Positions 27,499-36,071 of a stretch of DNA of 64,000 nt are shown here, piece after piece. Within the stretch, counting starts at the first letter, position 1. Each line of letters begins with the position of its first letter. The stretch is from Telluribacter roseus (GTDB taxonomy: Bacteria > Bacteroidota > Bacteroidia > Cytophagales > Spirosomataceae), in assembly GCF_017355915.2 (NCBI RefSeq), contig NZ_JAFEUV020000003.1, positions 380,858 to 444,857 on the forward strand. Direction: 5' to 3'. Below the pieces are notes generated by a model. That model was given only the letters and a program-made list of their open reading frames with translations. It had not been told where the DNA came from and ran no database searches. Both the position numbers and the translations under genes were made by a program.

Positions 27499-28362
27499 CT
27501 ATTGGTCCAAAAGGTCATCAATTAATACGTACGACTCTTTTTCAGAAGGGCGTGGTGCCCGGTTGACCTTAATTTTACCGGCTTTATCAACTAGTATGTA
27601 GTGAGGAATCCCACGCATGCGATATAGCTCATGAAGAGACGGTTTCTGTTTCTCGGGGTTATAGTTTACATGCATGCCCTTGGGTACCTTATTACTATTC
27701 ACAAATGATTTCCACTTTTGGGTATCTGTATCGGTAGAAACGAACAGGAATACTACCTTATCATTCCCGCGGTAATGCTCCACCATTTTCTTCGAGTGCG
27801 GAAACTCTGCCAGACAGGGAGCGCACCAGGTAGCCCAGGTGTCTACATATACTACTTTTCCTTTCAGGTCTGACAGACGTATCTCCTTTCCGTTAGGATC
27901 TATAGCTGTGAAGTCTTTGGCTTCTTTTCCTTCTCCTACTTCATAGTACTTATCAAATATCGCTTCAAGGGTGGGAGTGTAGGGAGAGTTGGGATATTCC
28001 TCCGTGAATTGGGTAAACTGCTGAATTACTGAAGGTCTTAGCCCATAGTCTGTGAGAGACAAGTGGGTATTCTTTGCCAGTAGGAACTCCCTGATCGGAG
28101 CCAGACGGGCATTGCTACGTATAGCTTTATCGATAAGTACAAGTAGCGTATCCTTATTTGTAGTTTTTCCGTCCTTCTCCAAAGTATAGTAGATCAACCC
28201 AGTCAGATTGTTACTAATTTCAAAGTCTATGACTCTTCTGTATGCATCCAGGTTTGCCTTTACGTAAGAAGCGTTAATCGGCAGTTCTTTTAGAAAGGAG
28301 GTGGCTTCATAGCTGCTTTCTTCCTTCAATTTCTTTATGTCGGGGCCTGCTAATGCCAACAT
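27499..28362 (-). CDS. Thioredoxin-domain C-terminal part of the split TlpA gene
   Basis: The part after the TAA can be read from ATG 28362 as 287 residues. A helical linker is followed by FTAIDPNGKEIRLSDLKGKV, the redox centre WATWCAPC, HSKKMVEHY, and the cis-Pro stretch RGIPHYILVDKAGKIKVNRA, so the thioredoxin fold is complete. Independent expression is unproven, and a cytoplasmic thioredoxin of this type would be unusual. Confidence 0.6.
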   Translation of the reverse strand: MLALAGPDIKKLKEESSYEATSFLKELPINASYVKANLDAYRRVIDFEISNNLTGLIYYTLEKDGKTTNKDTLLVLIDKAIRSNARLAPIREFLLAKNTHLSLTDYGLRPSVIQQFTQFTEEYPNSPYTPTLEAIFDKYYEVGEGKEAKDFTAIDPNGKEIRLSDLKGKVVYVDTWATWCAPCLAEFPHSKKMVEHYRGNDKVVFLFVSTDTDTQKWKSFVNSNKVPKGMHVNYNPEKQKPSLHELYRMRGIPHYILVDKAGKIKVNRAPRPSEKESYVLIDDLLDQ

Positions 28363-28410
28363 TCTCCACTGAACCAGCAGCTGATTATTGGCTATCAGTA
28401 AATCTTTTTG

Positions 28411-28968
28411 TTAGGGAGAAAGGCGGCTGTCATTTATAATAGTCTGGTGGAGTGGGACTAACTGCTTGTTAAACGACTCCAGTACCTTGTCCTGTTCCTC
28501 TTTGGTAAATTTACTGAATTGGCCCACTAACGCATTGGCCGTATCCCACACTTTATTAGTAATATTTCCGGATGCTACCAGGTACTCATTAACTACACTC
28601 AGCTGACCGGTGTAATGTACTTTATCATTCTTGATGGATAGTGTCAGCACCTGATCAGGCTCCAGGTAGAGATTATAGACTGAATCCTGCCCCAGAACGC
28701 CCGGTCCTATCGTAATGTAAGCGAATAAGGGATCGCTGACGGGAATAGTCAGCGAGGCTTGTCCGGCAGAGTCTGCCTGTGTTTTTTCAAGTAGAGTAAA
28801 ACCGTTAGAGAACGGGTCTGCTACGTTGGCTGCGACTTGCTGTCCAGCGCAATAGTTACAGTCAATGAGTACTTTGGCTGTGGGTTTCTGCTGGGCAACT
28901 ACAATGGTGAACTGACATGAGAAGAGAACGAAGAGAAACAGGGCCAGGCGGGTGTGAAGCTTTCTCAT
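28411..28968 (-). CDS. N-terminal part of the split TlpA gene
   Basis: This 185-residue product has a signal peptide (LALFLFVLFSCQFTIVVAQ) and a DUF4369-like beta-sandwich (DPLFAYITIGPGVLG, LYLEPDQVLTLSIKND), then stops before the redox domain. It could be secreted but would lack any catalytic centre. Confidence 0.6.
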   Translation of the reverse strand: MRKLHTRLALFLFVLFSCQFTIVVAQQKPTAKVLIDCNYCAGQQVAANVADPFSNGFTLLEKTQADSAGQASLTIPVSDPLFAYITIGPGVLGQDSVYNLYLEPDQVLTLSIKNDKVHYTGQLSVVNEYLVASGNITNKVWDTANALVGQFSKFTKEEQDKVLESFNKQLVPLHQTIINDSRLSP

Positions 28969-29117
28969 AAGGAAGTGTATGAGTGATGGATAAAGAAGTG
29001 CTCATAAGGTAAGCGGAAGTTGGAAGAAGTACTTTCTCTTTAACTTATTTTAACACGTTATCCTAAGAATTAGACTTAGGGACTATTTTAGCAACACATT
29101 GATATTGACCACTTGAA

Positions 29118-29531
29118 ATGAGATTTCTATATAGATATTACTACACCTTCTTTTCGCTGCACCTGAAGGATAATCAGGCTAGTACTAATAAGAGTTCAGC
29201 TTGGATAGCTGCTCTGTTTCAGGTAGGATTAGGTACCGGAGGCTTGTTGTTGAATATCTTCATGATAGCCGATCTTATAATCAATGGAGGTGATATTTTC
29301 GGGTCCCATCCCAATAAATTTATTGTTGGATTGATTGCAACTGCAATCCCAACCGCAATTATTTACTATCTGTTATTCAGCTATTATGGCGTTTCAAAGG
29401 ATGACGGTCTTACAGAGAAGGACTCTTTTGTTGTGACGGCAGGATTCAAATATTTTTTCTGGACTTTTTGGATCCTATCGACCCTTGGACTGGTACTGTT
29501 GGGGCGACTACTTAAAGTCAGTATGGTATAA
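29118..29531 (+). CDS. Hypothetical membrane protein
   Basis: The 137-residue product shows about three to four hydrophobic helices: AWIAALFQVGLGTGGLLLNI, FIVGLIATAIPTAIIYYLLF and YFFWTFWILSTLGLVLLGRL. No motif of a known family is recognisable. The base composition is AT-rich, but three GTAC sites suggest it is resident. It lies divergently from the tlpA-like gene and ends before a GC hairpin terminator. The ATG at 29118 gives a start with Arg/Tyr-rich residues typical of a cytoplasmic N-terminus. Function unknown. Confidence 0.6.
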   Translation: MRFLYRYYYTFFSLHLKDNQASTNKSSAWIAALFQVGLGTGGLLLNIFMIADLIINGGDIFGSHPNKFIVGLIATAIPTAIIYYLLFSYYGVSKDDGLTEKDSFVVTAGFKYFFWTFWILSTLGLVLLGRLLKVSMV

Positions 29532-29675
29532 CCTATTCCGGTATTGCGAAATGAGAACACTTTAAGTTTCGGAGGTTATCCAGTGGCAACGAGAACATTA
29601 GATAGAAACGAATGTATTTTCTACACCTTGGGCTGTGTCCCCACAGCCTATAAATAGTATCGCATCATTTCCAAA

Positions 29676-29711
29676 AACAAGCCCCCGCCGGAACACCGGC
29701 GGGGGCTTGTT
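29676..29711. terminator. GC-rich terminator hairpin, copy 2
   Basis: A perfect 16-bp stem (29676-29691 with 29696-29711) and AACA loop separate the membrane-protein gene and mdh (convergent). The central 24 bases equal those of the hairpin at 27424-27447. Confidence 0.85.
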
Positions 29712-29740
29712 ATATCAATAAGTTAGTTGATCAAGGTAAT

Positions 29741-30673
29741 CTACACGCTCAGGTTCAGGGCGGCGTTCATGTTACGAACGGCATCGGCCGACTTTTCGAA
29801 GGCGGCTTTCTCGGCATCGCTCAGGCGCAGGTTGATGATCTTCTCCCAGCCGTTGCGGCCTATCACCACGGGTACACCCATACAGATGTCCTTCTGGCCG
29901 TACTCGCCGTTGAGGTACACGCTGCAGGGCACAATCCGGCGCTGGTTGCGAACGATGCTCTCCACGATCATGGCCGAGGCCGCACCGGGAGCGTACCAGG
30001 CCGAGGTACCGATGAGCTTGGTCAGGGTAGCACCCCCCACCATGGTATCAGCGGCTATTTTTTCAAGTTTTTCGGCCGGCAGGAAACGGCTGACGGGAAT
30101 ACCGTTGTAGGTAGCCAGGCGGGTCAGCGGAATCATGGTCGTATCACCGTGGCCACCGATTACCATGCCGTGGATGTCATTGGGCGAAACGTCCATCTCC
30201 AGGGCAAGGTAGGTCTTGAAGCGGGCGCTGTCCAGCGCACCTCCCATACCGATGAGGCGCTTCTTGGGGATACCTGATTCTTTGAGGGCCAGGTAGGTCA
30301 TGGTATCCATCGGATTGGATACTACCAGAATGATAGCCTTGGGCGAATATTTCAGGATATTCTCCGTAACCGATTTGACGATGCCCGCGTTGATCCCGAT
30401 CAGCTCCTCGCGGGTCATACCGGGCTTGCGGGGCAGCCCCGAAGTAATCACCACTACATCCGAACCTTTGGTTTTTTCGTAATCATTAGTAGAACCAATG
30501 GGTTTGGTGTTGAAGCCCAGGAGGGCGGCCGTCTGGTACATGTCCAGTGATTTACCCTCACTGACCCCTTCTTTAATATCTAATAGTACTACTTCCTCAG
30601 CCAATTCACGACGAATGATGTTATCGGCAGTGGTAGCCCCAACGGCACCAGCCCCTACTACAGTTATTTTCAT
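29741..30673 (-). CDS. mdh: Malate dehydrogenase
   Basis: The 310-residue enzyme oxidises malate to oxaloacetate with NAD in the TCA cycle. The Rossmann motif VVGAGAVGATTAD is at the N-terminus. SGLPRKPGMTREELI carries the substrate-binding arginines, VSNPMDTMTY the Asn of the nucleotide site, and VIGGHGDTTM the catalytic His. The pattern (LPRKPG, with no LDH-type loop) and length are those of Bacteroidota type 3 (LDH-like) MDH. I chose ATG 30673; a longer frame to 30730 adds a non-conserved leader. A TATTTTTG -7 box lies 42-49 bases upstream. It is monocistronic. Confidence 0.95.
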   Translation of the reverse strand: MKITVVGAGAVGATTADNIIRRELAEEVVLLDIKEGVSEGKSLDMYQTAALLGFNTKPIGSTNDYEKTKGSDVVVITSGLPRKPGMTREELIGINAGIVKSVTENILKYSPKAIILVVSNPMDTMTYLALKESGIPKKRLIGMGGALDSARFKTYLALEMDVSPNDIHGMVIGGHGDTTMIPLTRLATYNGIPVSRFLPAEKLEKIAADTMVGGATLTKLIGTSAWYAPGAASAMIVESIVRNQRRIVPCSVYLNGEYGQKDICMGVPVVIGRNGWEKIINLRLSDAEKAAFEKSADAVRNMNAALNLSV

Positions 30674-30714
30674 GTTAAGTGATTTGTAAGAAGTTAAAAA
30701 AGTTCTATTCCGTC

Positions 30715-30722
30715 CAAAAATA
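30715..30722 (-). promoter_or_regulatory. Candidate -7 box of mdh (TATTTTTG)
   Basis: On the minus strand TATTTTTG fits the Bacteroidota consensus and sits just over 40 bases before the mdh ATG. The -33 element is not clear. Confidence 0.4.
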
Positions 30723-30856
30723 GGACACATTATTTGTTTTATCCATAGATAGGGATTTTTTTTGAAAGTAAATTGTTTGGATAAGTAGCGGACGCAATTT
30801 TTATTTGAAAATCATAGTTATATACCTAAACCTAATTACTTTTCACAATACACACC

Positions 30857-31288
30857 ATGGCAAACAGCTCACTGATTACCCGCGTATTACGTTCAATTTT
30901 TTTTAGTAAAGCCCTAGGCAAAGCTGGTCGTTTGAGTAAAAATAAGGCTGCAATGCTGCTGTTAGTACAGCAGGTTTTACAGAAGTCAAATCAAAAAGGT
31001 ATGCGTAACAGCCTCACGGATGCAATTGATCAGCTCCAGTTACTGGTACGAATGGTACGTTCTTACGCCAATGGTGAATACCGGGGTATAGCATCCAGCA
31101 GCTTTGTAAAGATAGTGGCCTGTTTGATTTATTTCGTGTCGCCCATTGACCTGATCCCCGACTTCCTGCCAATCATTGGTATTGCTGATGACCTGGCGCT
31201 GATGGGCTGGCTTTTCAAGACACTCGGCGGCGAGATCGACAAGTTCAGCCTGTGGGAGAGGCAGAAGCAGGTTATTAATATTGGATAA
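30857..31288 (+). CDS. DUF1232/YkvA-family membrane protein
   Basis: The 143-residue product has a basic N-terminus and the hallmark DUF1232 stretch IVACLIYFVSPIDLIPDFLP followed by IGIADDLALMGWLF, where the PIDLIPD motif is the core of the YkvA family. One or two hydrophobic segments suggest membrane association. The function of the family is unknown. It precedes tatA with 69 bases between, in the same direction, but a promoter box (TAAATTTG) lies just before tatA. Confidence 0.85.
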   Translation: MANSSLITRVLRSIFFSKALGKAGRLSKNKAAMLLLVQQVLQKSNQKGMRNSLTDAIDQLQLLVRMVRSYANGEYRGIASSSFVKIVACLIYFVSPIDLIPDFLPIIGIADDLALMGWLFKTLGGEIDKFSLWERQKQVINIG

Positions 31289-31324
31289 ATGTTTAAAAAT
31301 TCTTTCATCCTAAGAAAGAATCCC

Positions 31325-31332
31325 TAAATTTG
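31325..31332 (+). promoter_or_regulatory. Candidate -7 box of tatA (TAAATTTG)
   Basis: TAAATTTG fits TAnnTTTG and lies 26 bases before the tatA ATG. An inverted repeat ATTCTTTC / GAAAGAAT (31299-31306, 31314-31321) overlies the -33 region and could be an operator or a terminator of the preceding gene. Confidence 0.45.
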
Positions 31333-31357
31333 TAATCATAATAAAACAACAATAAGC

Positions 31358-31564
31358 ATGGAATTCGTATCGATTTTGGCATTTATGGGATTGGGAGGAC
31401 AGGAGATATTCCTGGTAGCCTTGTTCATTCTTTTGTTCTTCGGCGCCAAGAAGATTCCTGAACTGATGCGTGGTCTGGGCCAAGGCATTAAGGAGTTCAA
31501 GTCTGCTACCAAAGATGTGAAAGAGAATATCGAGAAGAGCATCGAAGACTCACCTGCTAACTAA
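31358..31564 (+). CDS. tatA: Twin-arginine translocase subunit TatA
   Basis: This 68-residue protein has an N-terminal transmembrane helix (GGQEIFLVALFILLFFGAKK), the hinge FGAKKIPELMRGLGQG and then an amphipathic and charged tail (KEFKSATKDVKENIEK). This is the standard TatA layout: membrane anchor, FGxKKxPEL hinge, amphipathic helix. TatA oligomers form the pore that exports folded proteins with RR signals. The oxidoreductase at 60734-61855 in this window has such a signal (STRRDF). It lies just before gatA but is separated by a hairpin with a T-run. Confidence 0.95.
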   Translation: MEFVSILAFMGLGGQEIFLVALFILLFFGAKKIPELMRGLGQGIKEFKSATKDVKENIEKSIEDSPAN

Positions 31565-31616
31565 TACCCTCGCGGGTATCTATAGCCTCTTACCTTAAGG
31601 TATTAAGATCTTATTT

Positions 31617-31664
31617 TTAAGGAGCCGTTTTTCGTAGACCAACTAAGAACGGCTCTTAGTTTTT
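31617..31664 (+). terminator. Intrinsic terminator between tatA and gatA
   Basis: GAGCCGTT (31622-31629) pairs with 31648-31655, followed by TTAGTTTTTTG. The T-run ends just before the first in-frame TTG of the gatA frame. Confidence 0.7.
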
Positions 31665-31690
31665 TGTGTAACCTTTCAACCTATCTGACT

Positions 31691-33136
31691 TTGAAAGAGT
31701 ACCTGACGCTGGCTGATATACAGTACGATCTGCGTGCAGGAATAACTACCTGTGAGGAATTAGTAGGGCAGTACCTGGCCCGAATCGAGGCGAACCGTCA
31801 TCTCAATGCATTTGTAGAAGTATATTCCGACGAGGCTCTGTCAAGAGCCCGTGAAGTAGATGCGCGTATCCGCGAAGGCCAGGCTGGCAAACTGGCCGGG
31901 ATGGTGCTGGGCGTGAAGGATGTACTTTGCCATACGGGTCATGGAGTGCAGGCGGGAAGCCGCATACTGGACGGCTATCGCTCCCCCTTTACGGCTACAG
32001 CCGTACAGCGTGTACTGGATGAAGATGCTATTATTATCGGCCGCCAGAACTGCGATGAGTTTGCGATGGGTTCCTCCAACGAAAGTTCCTATTTTGGTCC
32101 CGTCCGTAATGCTGCTGACCCTGACCGGGTACCTGGCGGGTCGTCGGGAGGCTCCGCCGCTGCTGTTCAGGCCGACCTGTGTCACGCTTCGCTCGGAAGC
32201 GACACTGGAGGTTCCGTTCGTCAACCTGCGGCATTCTGCAATGTCGTGGGACTTAAGCCTTCCTATGGGCGCATATCGCGCTGGGGACTCCTTGCTTATG
32301 CTTCTTCCTTTGATTGTGTCGGCCCTATCACCAAAAGTGTAGAGGATGCTGCCTTACTGCTGGAAGTAATGGCCGGAGCCGACGAATACGATAGTACCGT
32401 TTCTACCCGTGAAGTACCTGCCTACAGCCAGCAACTCCAGTGGAATACTACCGCCCGGATCGGCTACCTGCGTGAAGCGATCGAAAGTGAGGCCGTAGAG
32501 CCTGCCATTCGGGAGCGTACCCAGGCTGTACTCGATCAGCTTCGGGAACAGGGCCACGTAGTAGAGCCCATCGACATGCCCCTGCTTCGCTACTACCTAC
32601 CCACTTACTACATACTTACCACTGCGGAGGCTAGCTCTAACCTGTCGCGCTTTGATGGCGTACGGTACGGTTACCGCAGCCCCGAAGCGCAGGACCTTGA
32701 GAGCCTGTACAAGAAGTCCCGTACCGAAGGGTTTGGGGACGAAGTACGCCGTCGTATACTGCTAGGGACATTTGTTTTAAGTGCAAATTACTACGATGCA
32801 TACTATACGAAGGCGCAACGCGTTAGAGAATTAATAAAGAACGAAACCGAACGGTTACTTACGCAGTACGATTTCCTGGTTTCGCCGGTGACTCCCACCA
32901 CGGCTTTTCGCCTGGGTGAAAAAATGGATGATCCGTTACAGATGTATCTGGCTGACATTTTCACCGTACAAGCCAACGTCGTAGGAGCCCCTGCCATATC
33001 AGTACCTAACGGTACGGATGATGCCGGGCTACCCATTGGAATACAGCTGATGTCCCGTCCGTTCGCGGAGGACCATCTGCTGGCTTTCGCACACCACCTG
33101 ACCGATTTAATCAATACTGCTGAAAATGCGCAGTAA
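31691..33136 (+). CDS. gatA: Asp-tRNA(Asn)/Glu-tRNA(Gln) amidotransferase subunit A
   Basis: From TTG 31691 the product has 481 residues and starts KEYLTLADIQYDLRAG, the usual GatA beginning. GatA releases ammonia from glutamine for the GatCAB transamidation of Glu-tRNA(Gln) or Asp-tRNA(Asn). The amidase triad is present: Lys76 (LGVKDVLC), the cis-Ser in GGSSGGS (Ser151-152), and the nucleophile Ser175 in GSDTGGSVRQPAAF. The frame also opens from TTG 31664, but that lies in the T-run of a terminator, so I reject it. No ATG precedes the conserved start, so TTG initiation is real here. gatB and gatC are not in the window. Confidence 0.93.
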   Translation: MKEYLTLADIQYDLRAGITTCEELVGQYLARIEANRHLNAFVEVYSDEALSRAREVDARIREGQAGKLAGMVLGVKDVLCHTGHGVQAGSRILDGYRSPFTATAVQRVLDEDAIIIGRQNCDEFAMGSSNESSYFGPVRNAADPDRVPGGSSGGSAAAVQADLCHASLGSDTGGSVRQPAAFCNVVGLKPSYGRISRWGLLAYASSFDCVGPITKSVEDAALLLEVMAGADEYDSTVSTREVPAYSQQLQWNTTARIGYLREAIESEAVEPAIRERTQAVLDQLREQGHVVEPIDMPLLRYYLPTYYILTTAEASSNLSRFDGVRYGYRSPEAQDLESLYKKSRTEGFGDEVRRRILLGTFVLSANYYDAYYTKAQRVRELIKNETERLLTQYDFLVSPVTPTTAFRLGEKMDDPLQMYLADIFTVQANVVGAPAISVPNGTDDAGLPIGIQLMSRPFAEDHLLAFAHHLTDLINTAENAQ

Positions 33137-33200
33137 ATTTGATAAATTATAATTTTTTCAATAAACTAGTAACCAAAACTCATCCGTAACCTCTACACTG

Positions 33201-35264
33201 ATGCAAATCTTTAAGCGAGTACTATGGCTTTCTGCCATTACGGTGGGCTTGTGGAATGTACCTACGCAGGCAAGACCCCAACAAGAGTTAGAATTTGAGC
33301 CAGATACGATTGGTGTTCTTGATGAAATCAATACCCTGGACGTGGAAGTGATCACTGAAAGACCCGCAATTCCGGGGGATCTCCTGCGAGAACGTTTCGC
33401 AAAGCTGCAACGAGAAGTACCGCTTGTTTATCACAAAGCCTCCCATGAGTTTGTAGAGTACTTTATCTACACGAAGCCGCACTTTACGCGGCGCATGATG
33501 GAGCACTCCCCCCTGTACCTGCCTCTTTTTGAGCAATACCTTAAGAAATACAACCTGCCGACCGAGCTCAAGTACCTGTCTATGATTGAGTCCGGCCTGA
33601 ACCCCCGGATTATCTCGTACGCCAGTGCCGGAGGACTTTGGCAGTTTATGCCGGCTACGGGTCGTGAGTTTGGCCTGTACCAGGACAACTATATCGACGA
33701 ACGATTCGACCCTGTAAAGTCAACCGAGGCGGCCTGTAAGTACCTGCGCCAGCTGTACCGGATCTTTGGGGACTGGGAAATGGCACTAGCTTCGTATAAT
33801 ACCGGGCCCGGTAACGTTAGGCGCGCAATGCGCCGCTCGGGTGGTGACTCCTTCTGGACCATCTACAACGCGCTGCCGCAGCAAACCCGCTCTTATGTAC
33901 CTCAGTACGTAGCTATCACGTACATGATGCACTACGGTCACGATCACGGGATCGTACCTGTCAATCCGGAGTTCCCTATGGCATTTGATACGCTGCACAT
34001 CAACGGGCAGCTGGATCTTACCAGGTTTGCCCATTTCAGCGGAGTAAATATGGAGGAGATCGTGAAGTTGAATCCTCAGATTGTAGGTACCCAGATTCCG
34101 GGCCACTTCAGAAACTTTGTCCTCAAGGTACCTGCCGAAAAGTACGCCTACTTTAACTCCCACCGCTCTGCGATTATGGATTCGTGCCGGATGCAGTTAC
34201 AGCTTCCCGCAGGTGTAATGCTGGCGTCGGCCGAAGTACCCAGCGAACAAACTACGGTAACCTACCAGAAGCGTAAGATGACCCACATTGTGAAGCGGGG
34301 TGAAAACCTGAATACCATCGCGAATCGCTATGATGTGGATGTACAGGATATAAAAGGTTGGAATCACCTGCGCAAGAGTACCATTCAGCGCGGACAGAAG
34401 CTAATCGTGTACCGTGAAGTAGCTGTGAAGACTCCTGTTAACGCTACGTTGGCGGCAGCCAAAACACCTGCCTCTACCACGACAGTAGCTACAACTCAGG
34501 TAAGTACAGAAGCTCTGGCAGCCAACAAAGAGGTCCCGGCAGAAAAAGTGGAAGCAGCCCTGGCTCCCAAAACCACAACTACCATCCAGAAGCGCAAACT
34601 GACTCACGTAGTAAAGTCGGGTGATAACCTGATCGCCATTGCCAGGCGGTATAAGGTGGACGTAAGCGAAGTAAAAGACTGGAACCGTTTATCAAGAAAT
34701 GCCATCCAGCGCGGACAGAAGCTGGTGATCTATAAAGAAGAGGTAGTAAAAACACCTGTTAAGACTACCCTAGTGGCTTCGGCTTCACTCGCTCCGGCCA
34801 AGGCCAGCGAAGAGGCTCTGGCTTCTGCTAAGGAAGAGGTAGAGGAAGAAGCAGAAGAGACTGCCGCCGCTCCGACTACTTCGGCCGTAGCTTCCAGACG
34901 TAAGCAGACGCACGTGGTAAAAGCCGGAGATAATCTCTTTGCGATTGCCAAGCAGTATAATGTAGAGATGAGCGATCTGAAAGAGTGGAACCACCTGTCG
35001 GGCAGCGCCATCCAGCGCGGGCAGAAGCTGGTAGTCTACGGTGAGGGTGCCGAGGTAGCCAGCGTTGCTTCTGCCAGAGAGAAAGAGGCCAGACCAGCTA
35101 AAACCCAGAAAGCTCTTAAACTCCGCTACCATACCGTACAGAACGGCGATACCCTGTGGAACCTCTCCCAGCAGTATGGCCTGACCATCGACCAGATCAA
35201 AAAAGCCAACAATATCCGAGGTAATTCTCTCAAGCCCGGCCAGAAGCTGATTATCAATACTTAG
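33201..35264 (+). CDS. mltD: MltD-like lytic murein transglycosylase with four LysM domains
   Basis: The 687-residue exported protein has a signal peptide (VLWLSAITVGLWNVPTQA). A GH23 SLT domain follows, with catalytic Glu130 in MIESGLNPRIIS and the support strings SAGGLWQFMPATGREFGL and ALASYNTGPGNVRRAM. Four LysM repeats follow at about residues 360-405, 467-512, 569-613 and 641-687, each with the pattern (H-V-V-K-x-G-D-N-L ... G-Q-K-L). Three are near-identical, with Ala/Thr/Val/Glu-rich linkers between. It cleaves peptidoglycan glycan chains to 1,6-anhydro products and binds GlcNAc chains through LysM. It is alone between gatA and ruvA. Confidence 0.93.
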   Translation: MQIFKRVLWLSAITVGLWNVPTQARPQQELEFEPDTIGVLDEINTLDVEVITERPAIPGDLLRERFAKLQREVPLVYHKASHEFVEYFIYTKPHFTRRMMEHSPLYLPLFEQYLKKYNLPTELKYLSMIESGLNPRIISYASAGGLWQFMPATGREFGLYQDNYIDERFDPVKSTEAACKYLRQLYRIFGDWEMALASYNTGPGNVRRAMRRSGGDSFWTIYNALPQQTRSYVPQYVAITYMMHYGHDHGIVPVNPEFPMAFDTLHINGQLDLTRFAHFSGVNMEEIVKLNPQIVGTQIPGHFRNFVLKVPAEKYAYFNSHRSAIMDSCRMQLQLPAGVMLASAEVPSEQTTVTYQKRKMTHIVKRGENLNTIANRYDVDVQDIKGWNHLRKSTIQRGQKLIVYREVAVKTPVNATLAAAKTPASTTTVATTQVSTEALAANKEVPAEKVEAALAPKTTTTIQKRKLTHVVKSGDNLIAIARRYKVDVSEVKDWNRLSRNAIQRGQKLVIYKEEVVKTPVKTTLVASASLAPAKASEEALASAKEEVEEEAEETAAAPTTSAVASRRKQTHVVKAGDNLFAIAKQYNVEMSDLKEWNHLSGSAIQRGQKLVVYGEGAEVASVASAREKEARPAKTQKALKLRYHTVQNGDTLWNLSQQYGLTIDQIKKANNIRGNSLKPGQKLIINT

Positions 35265-35287
35265 TTACTATAAGGCCTGAATCATGC

Positions 35288-35326
35288 ATCACCCACACAA
35301 CCTTTCAGGAAGGTTTTGTGGGTGAT
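35288..35326 (+). terminator. Terminator after mltD-like gene
   Basis: A 17-bp stem with one mismatch (35288-35304 / 35310-35326) is followed by TGCTTTAG, a weak T-run. It separates the transglycosylase gene from ruvA. Confidence 0.6.
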
Positions 35327-35367
35327 TGCTTTAGTAGCTATCTTGCACCGAAAAACCTTCCCATACC

Positions 35368-35958
35368 ATGATTGCCTACGTTGAAGGAAAACTAGCTCAT
35401 AAGGATCCTGCATACGCCATAATTGATACCAACGGAGTCGGATACGAAGTGAAGATCTCGCTACAGACTTACGGTGCACTGCCCGAGCCTGGCCAGCGAT
35501 GCAAGCTGTTTACCTATCTGAATATCCGTGAAGATGCACATGTACTGTTTGGCTTTGCCGGGCCTGACGAAAAGCACTTGTTTCTGGACCTGGTAGGTGT
35601 ATCGGGAGTGGGGCCGTCTACTGCCCTGGTAATGCTCTCTTCACTATCTTCCTCCGAGATACGCCATGCTATTGCGAATGAAGACGTGCGGGTGGTACAG
35701 TCGATCAAAGGGATTGGTGCTAAAACCGCCCAACGGGTTATTCTGGAGCTGAAAGACAAAATGAGAAAGGAGTCCCTGACTTCACCGGTACCACTTATGG
35801 CTGGTGCCTCAGGTAATCAGGTACGCAATGAAGCTCTGGCTGCTCTGGTGACGCTCGGTATACCTAAGCCTACTGCCGAGAAAAGTATTGATACTATTCT
35901 GAAACGAGAAGGAGACGACATCACAGTAGAGCAGTTGATCAAGCTGGCTCTTCGCTAG
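35368..35958 (+). CDS. ruvA: Holliday junction branch migration protein RuvA
   Basis: The 196-residue product starts with the OB-fold N-terminal domain (MIAYVEGKLAHKDPAYAIID). Two helix-hairpin-helix motifs follow (FLDLVGVSGVGPSTALVML and SIKGIGAKTAQRVILELKDK), and a C-terminal RuvB-contact helix bundle ends the protein (EALAALVTLGIPKPTAEKSI). It binds Holliday junctions as a tetramer and drives branch migration with RuvB. The length is normal. ruvB and ruvC are not in the window. A hairpin directly after the stop suggests a single-gene transcript. Confidence 0.97.
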   Translation: MIAYVEGKLAHKDPAYAIIDTNGVGYEVKISLQTYGALPEPGQRCKLFTYLNIREDAHVLFGFAGPDEKHLFLDLVGVSGVGPSTALVMLSSLSSSEIRHAIANEDVRVVQSIKGIGAKTAQRVILELKDKMRKESLTSPVPLMAGASGNQVRNEALAALVTLGIPKPTAEKSIDTILKREGDDITVEQLIKLALR

Positions 35959-35968
35959 GCACTTTGCT

Positions 35969-36006
35969 AAAAAAAAACTTGCCCAGAAGAATATTGGCAA
36001 GGTTTT
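35969..36006 (+). terminator. Terminator after ruvA
   Basis: AAAAACTTGCC pairs with GGCAAGG-TTTT (CTTGCC at 35979-35984 with GGCAAG at 35996-36001) and ends in TTTT. A CTTTGC-AAAA-GCAAAG hairpin at 36018-36033 lies behind it, in the sprA leader. Confidence 0.6.
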
Positions 36007-36071
36007 AGACGTTGTGTCTTTGCAAAAGCAAAGGTTAGAAAACCGACCCCCTCAATTAAGTGTGATAGGCT

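Larger units (their letters stand above)
27499..28968 (-). pseudogene. TlpA-like thioredoxin lipid-periplasm protein gene split by one in-frame TAA
   Basis: One reading frame of 490 codons runs from ATG 28968 to a stop at 27499, interrupted by a single TAA (28411-28413 on the plus strand, read as minus TAA). Upstream codons give a signal peptide and a DUF4369-like beta domain; downstream codons, SP*QKDLLIANNQLLVQW then MLALAG, continue the same protein through a helical region to a TlpA thioredoxin domain with WATWCAPC. The full length is normal for Bacteroidota TlpA-like disulfide reductases. Either the gene has just died, the stop is read through, or the base is a sequencing error. The C-terminal part alone has no signal peptide, so it could not reach the periplasm. 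Confidence 0.75.

Noticed and set aside
30857-33136. tatA as part of a Tat operon with gatA
   Set aside because: A terminator lies between them and no tatC is present; the order is probably incidental.
34260-35264. Repeats resembling an array
   Set aside because: They are the coding repeats of four LysM domains with unequal spacing, not a CRISPR array.
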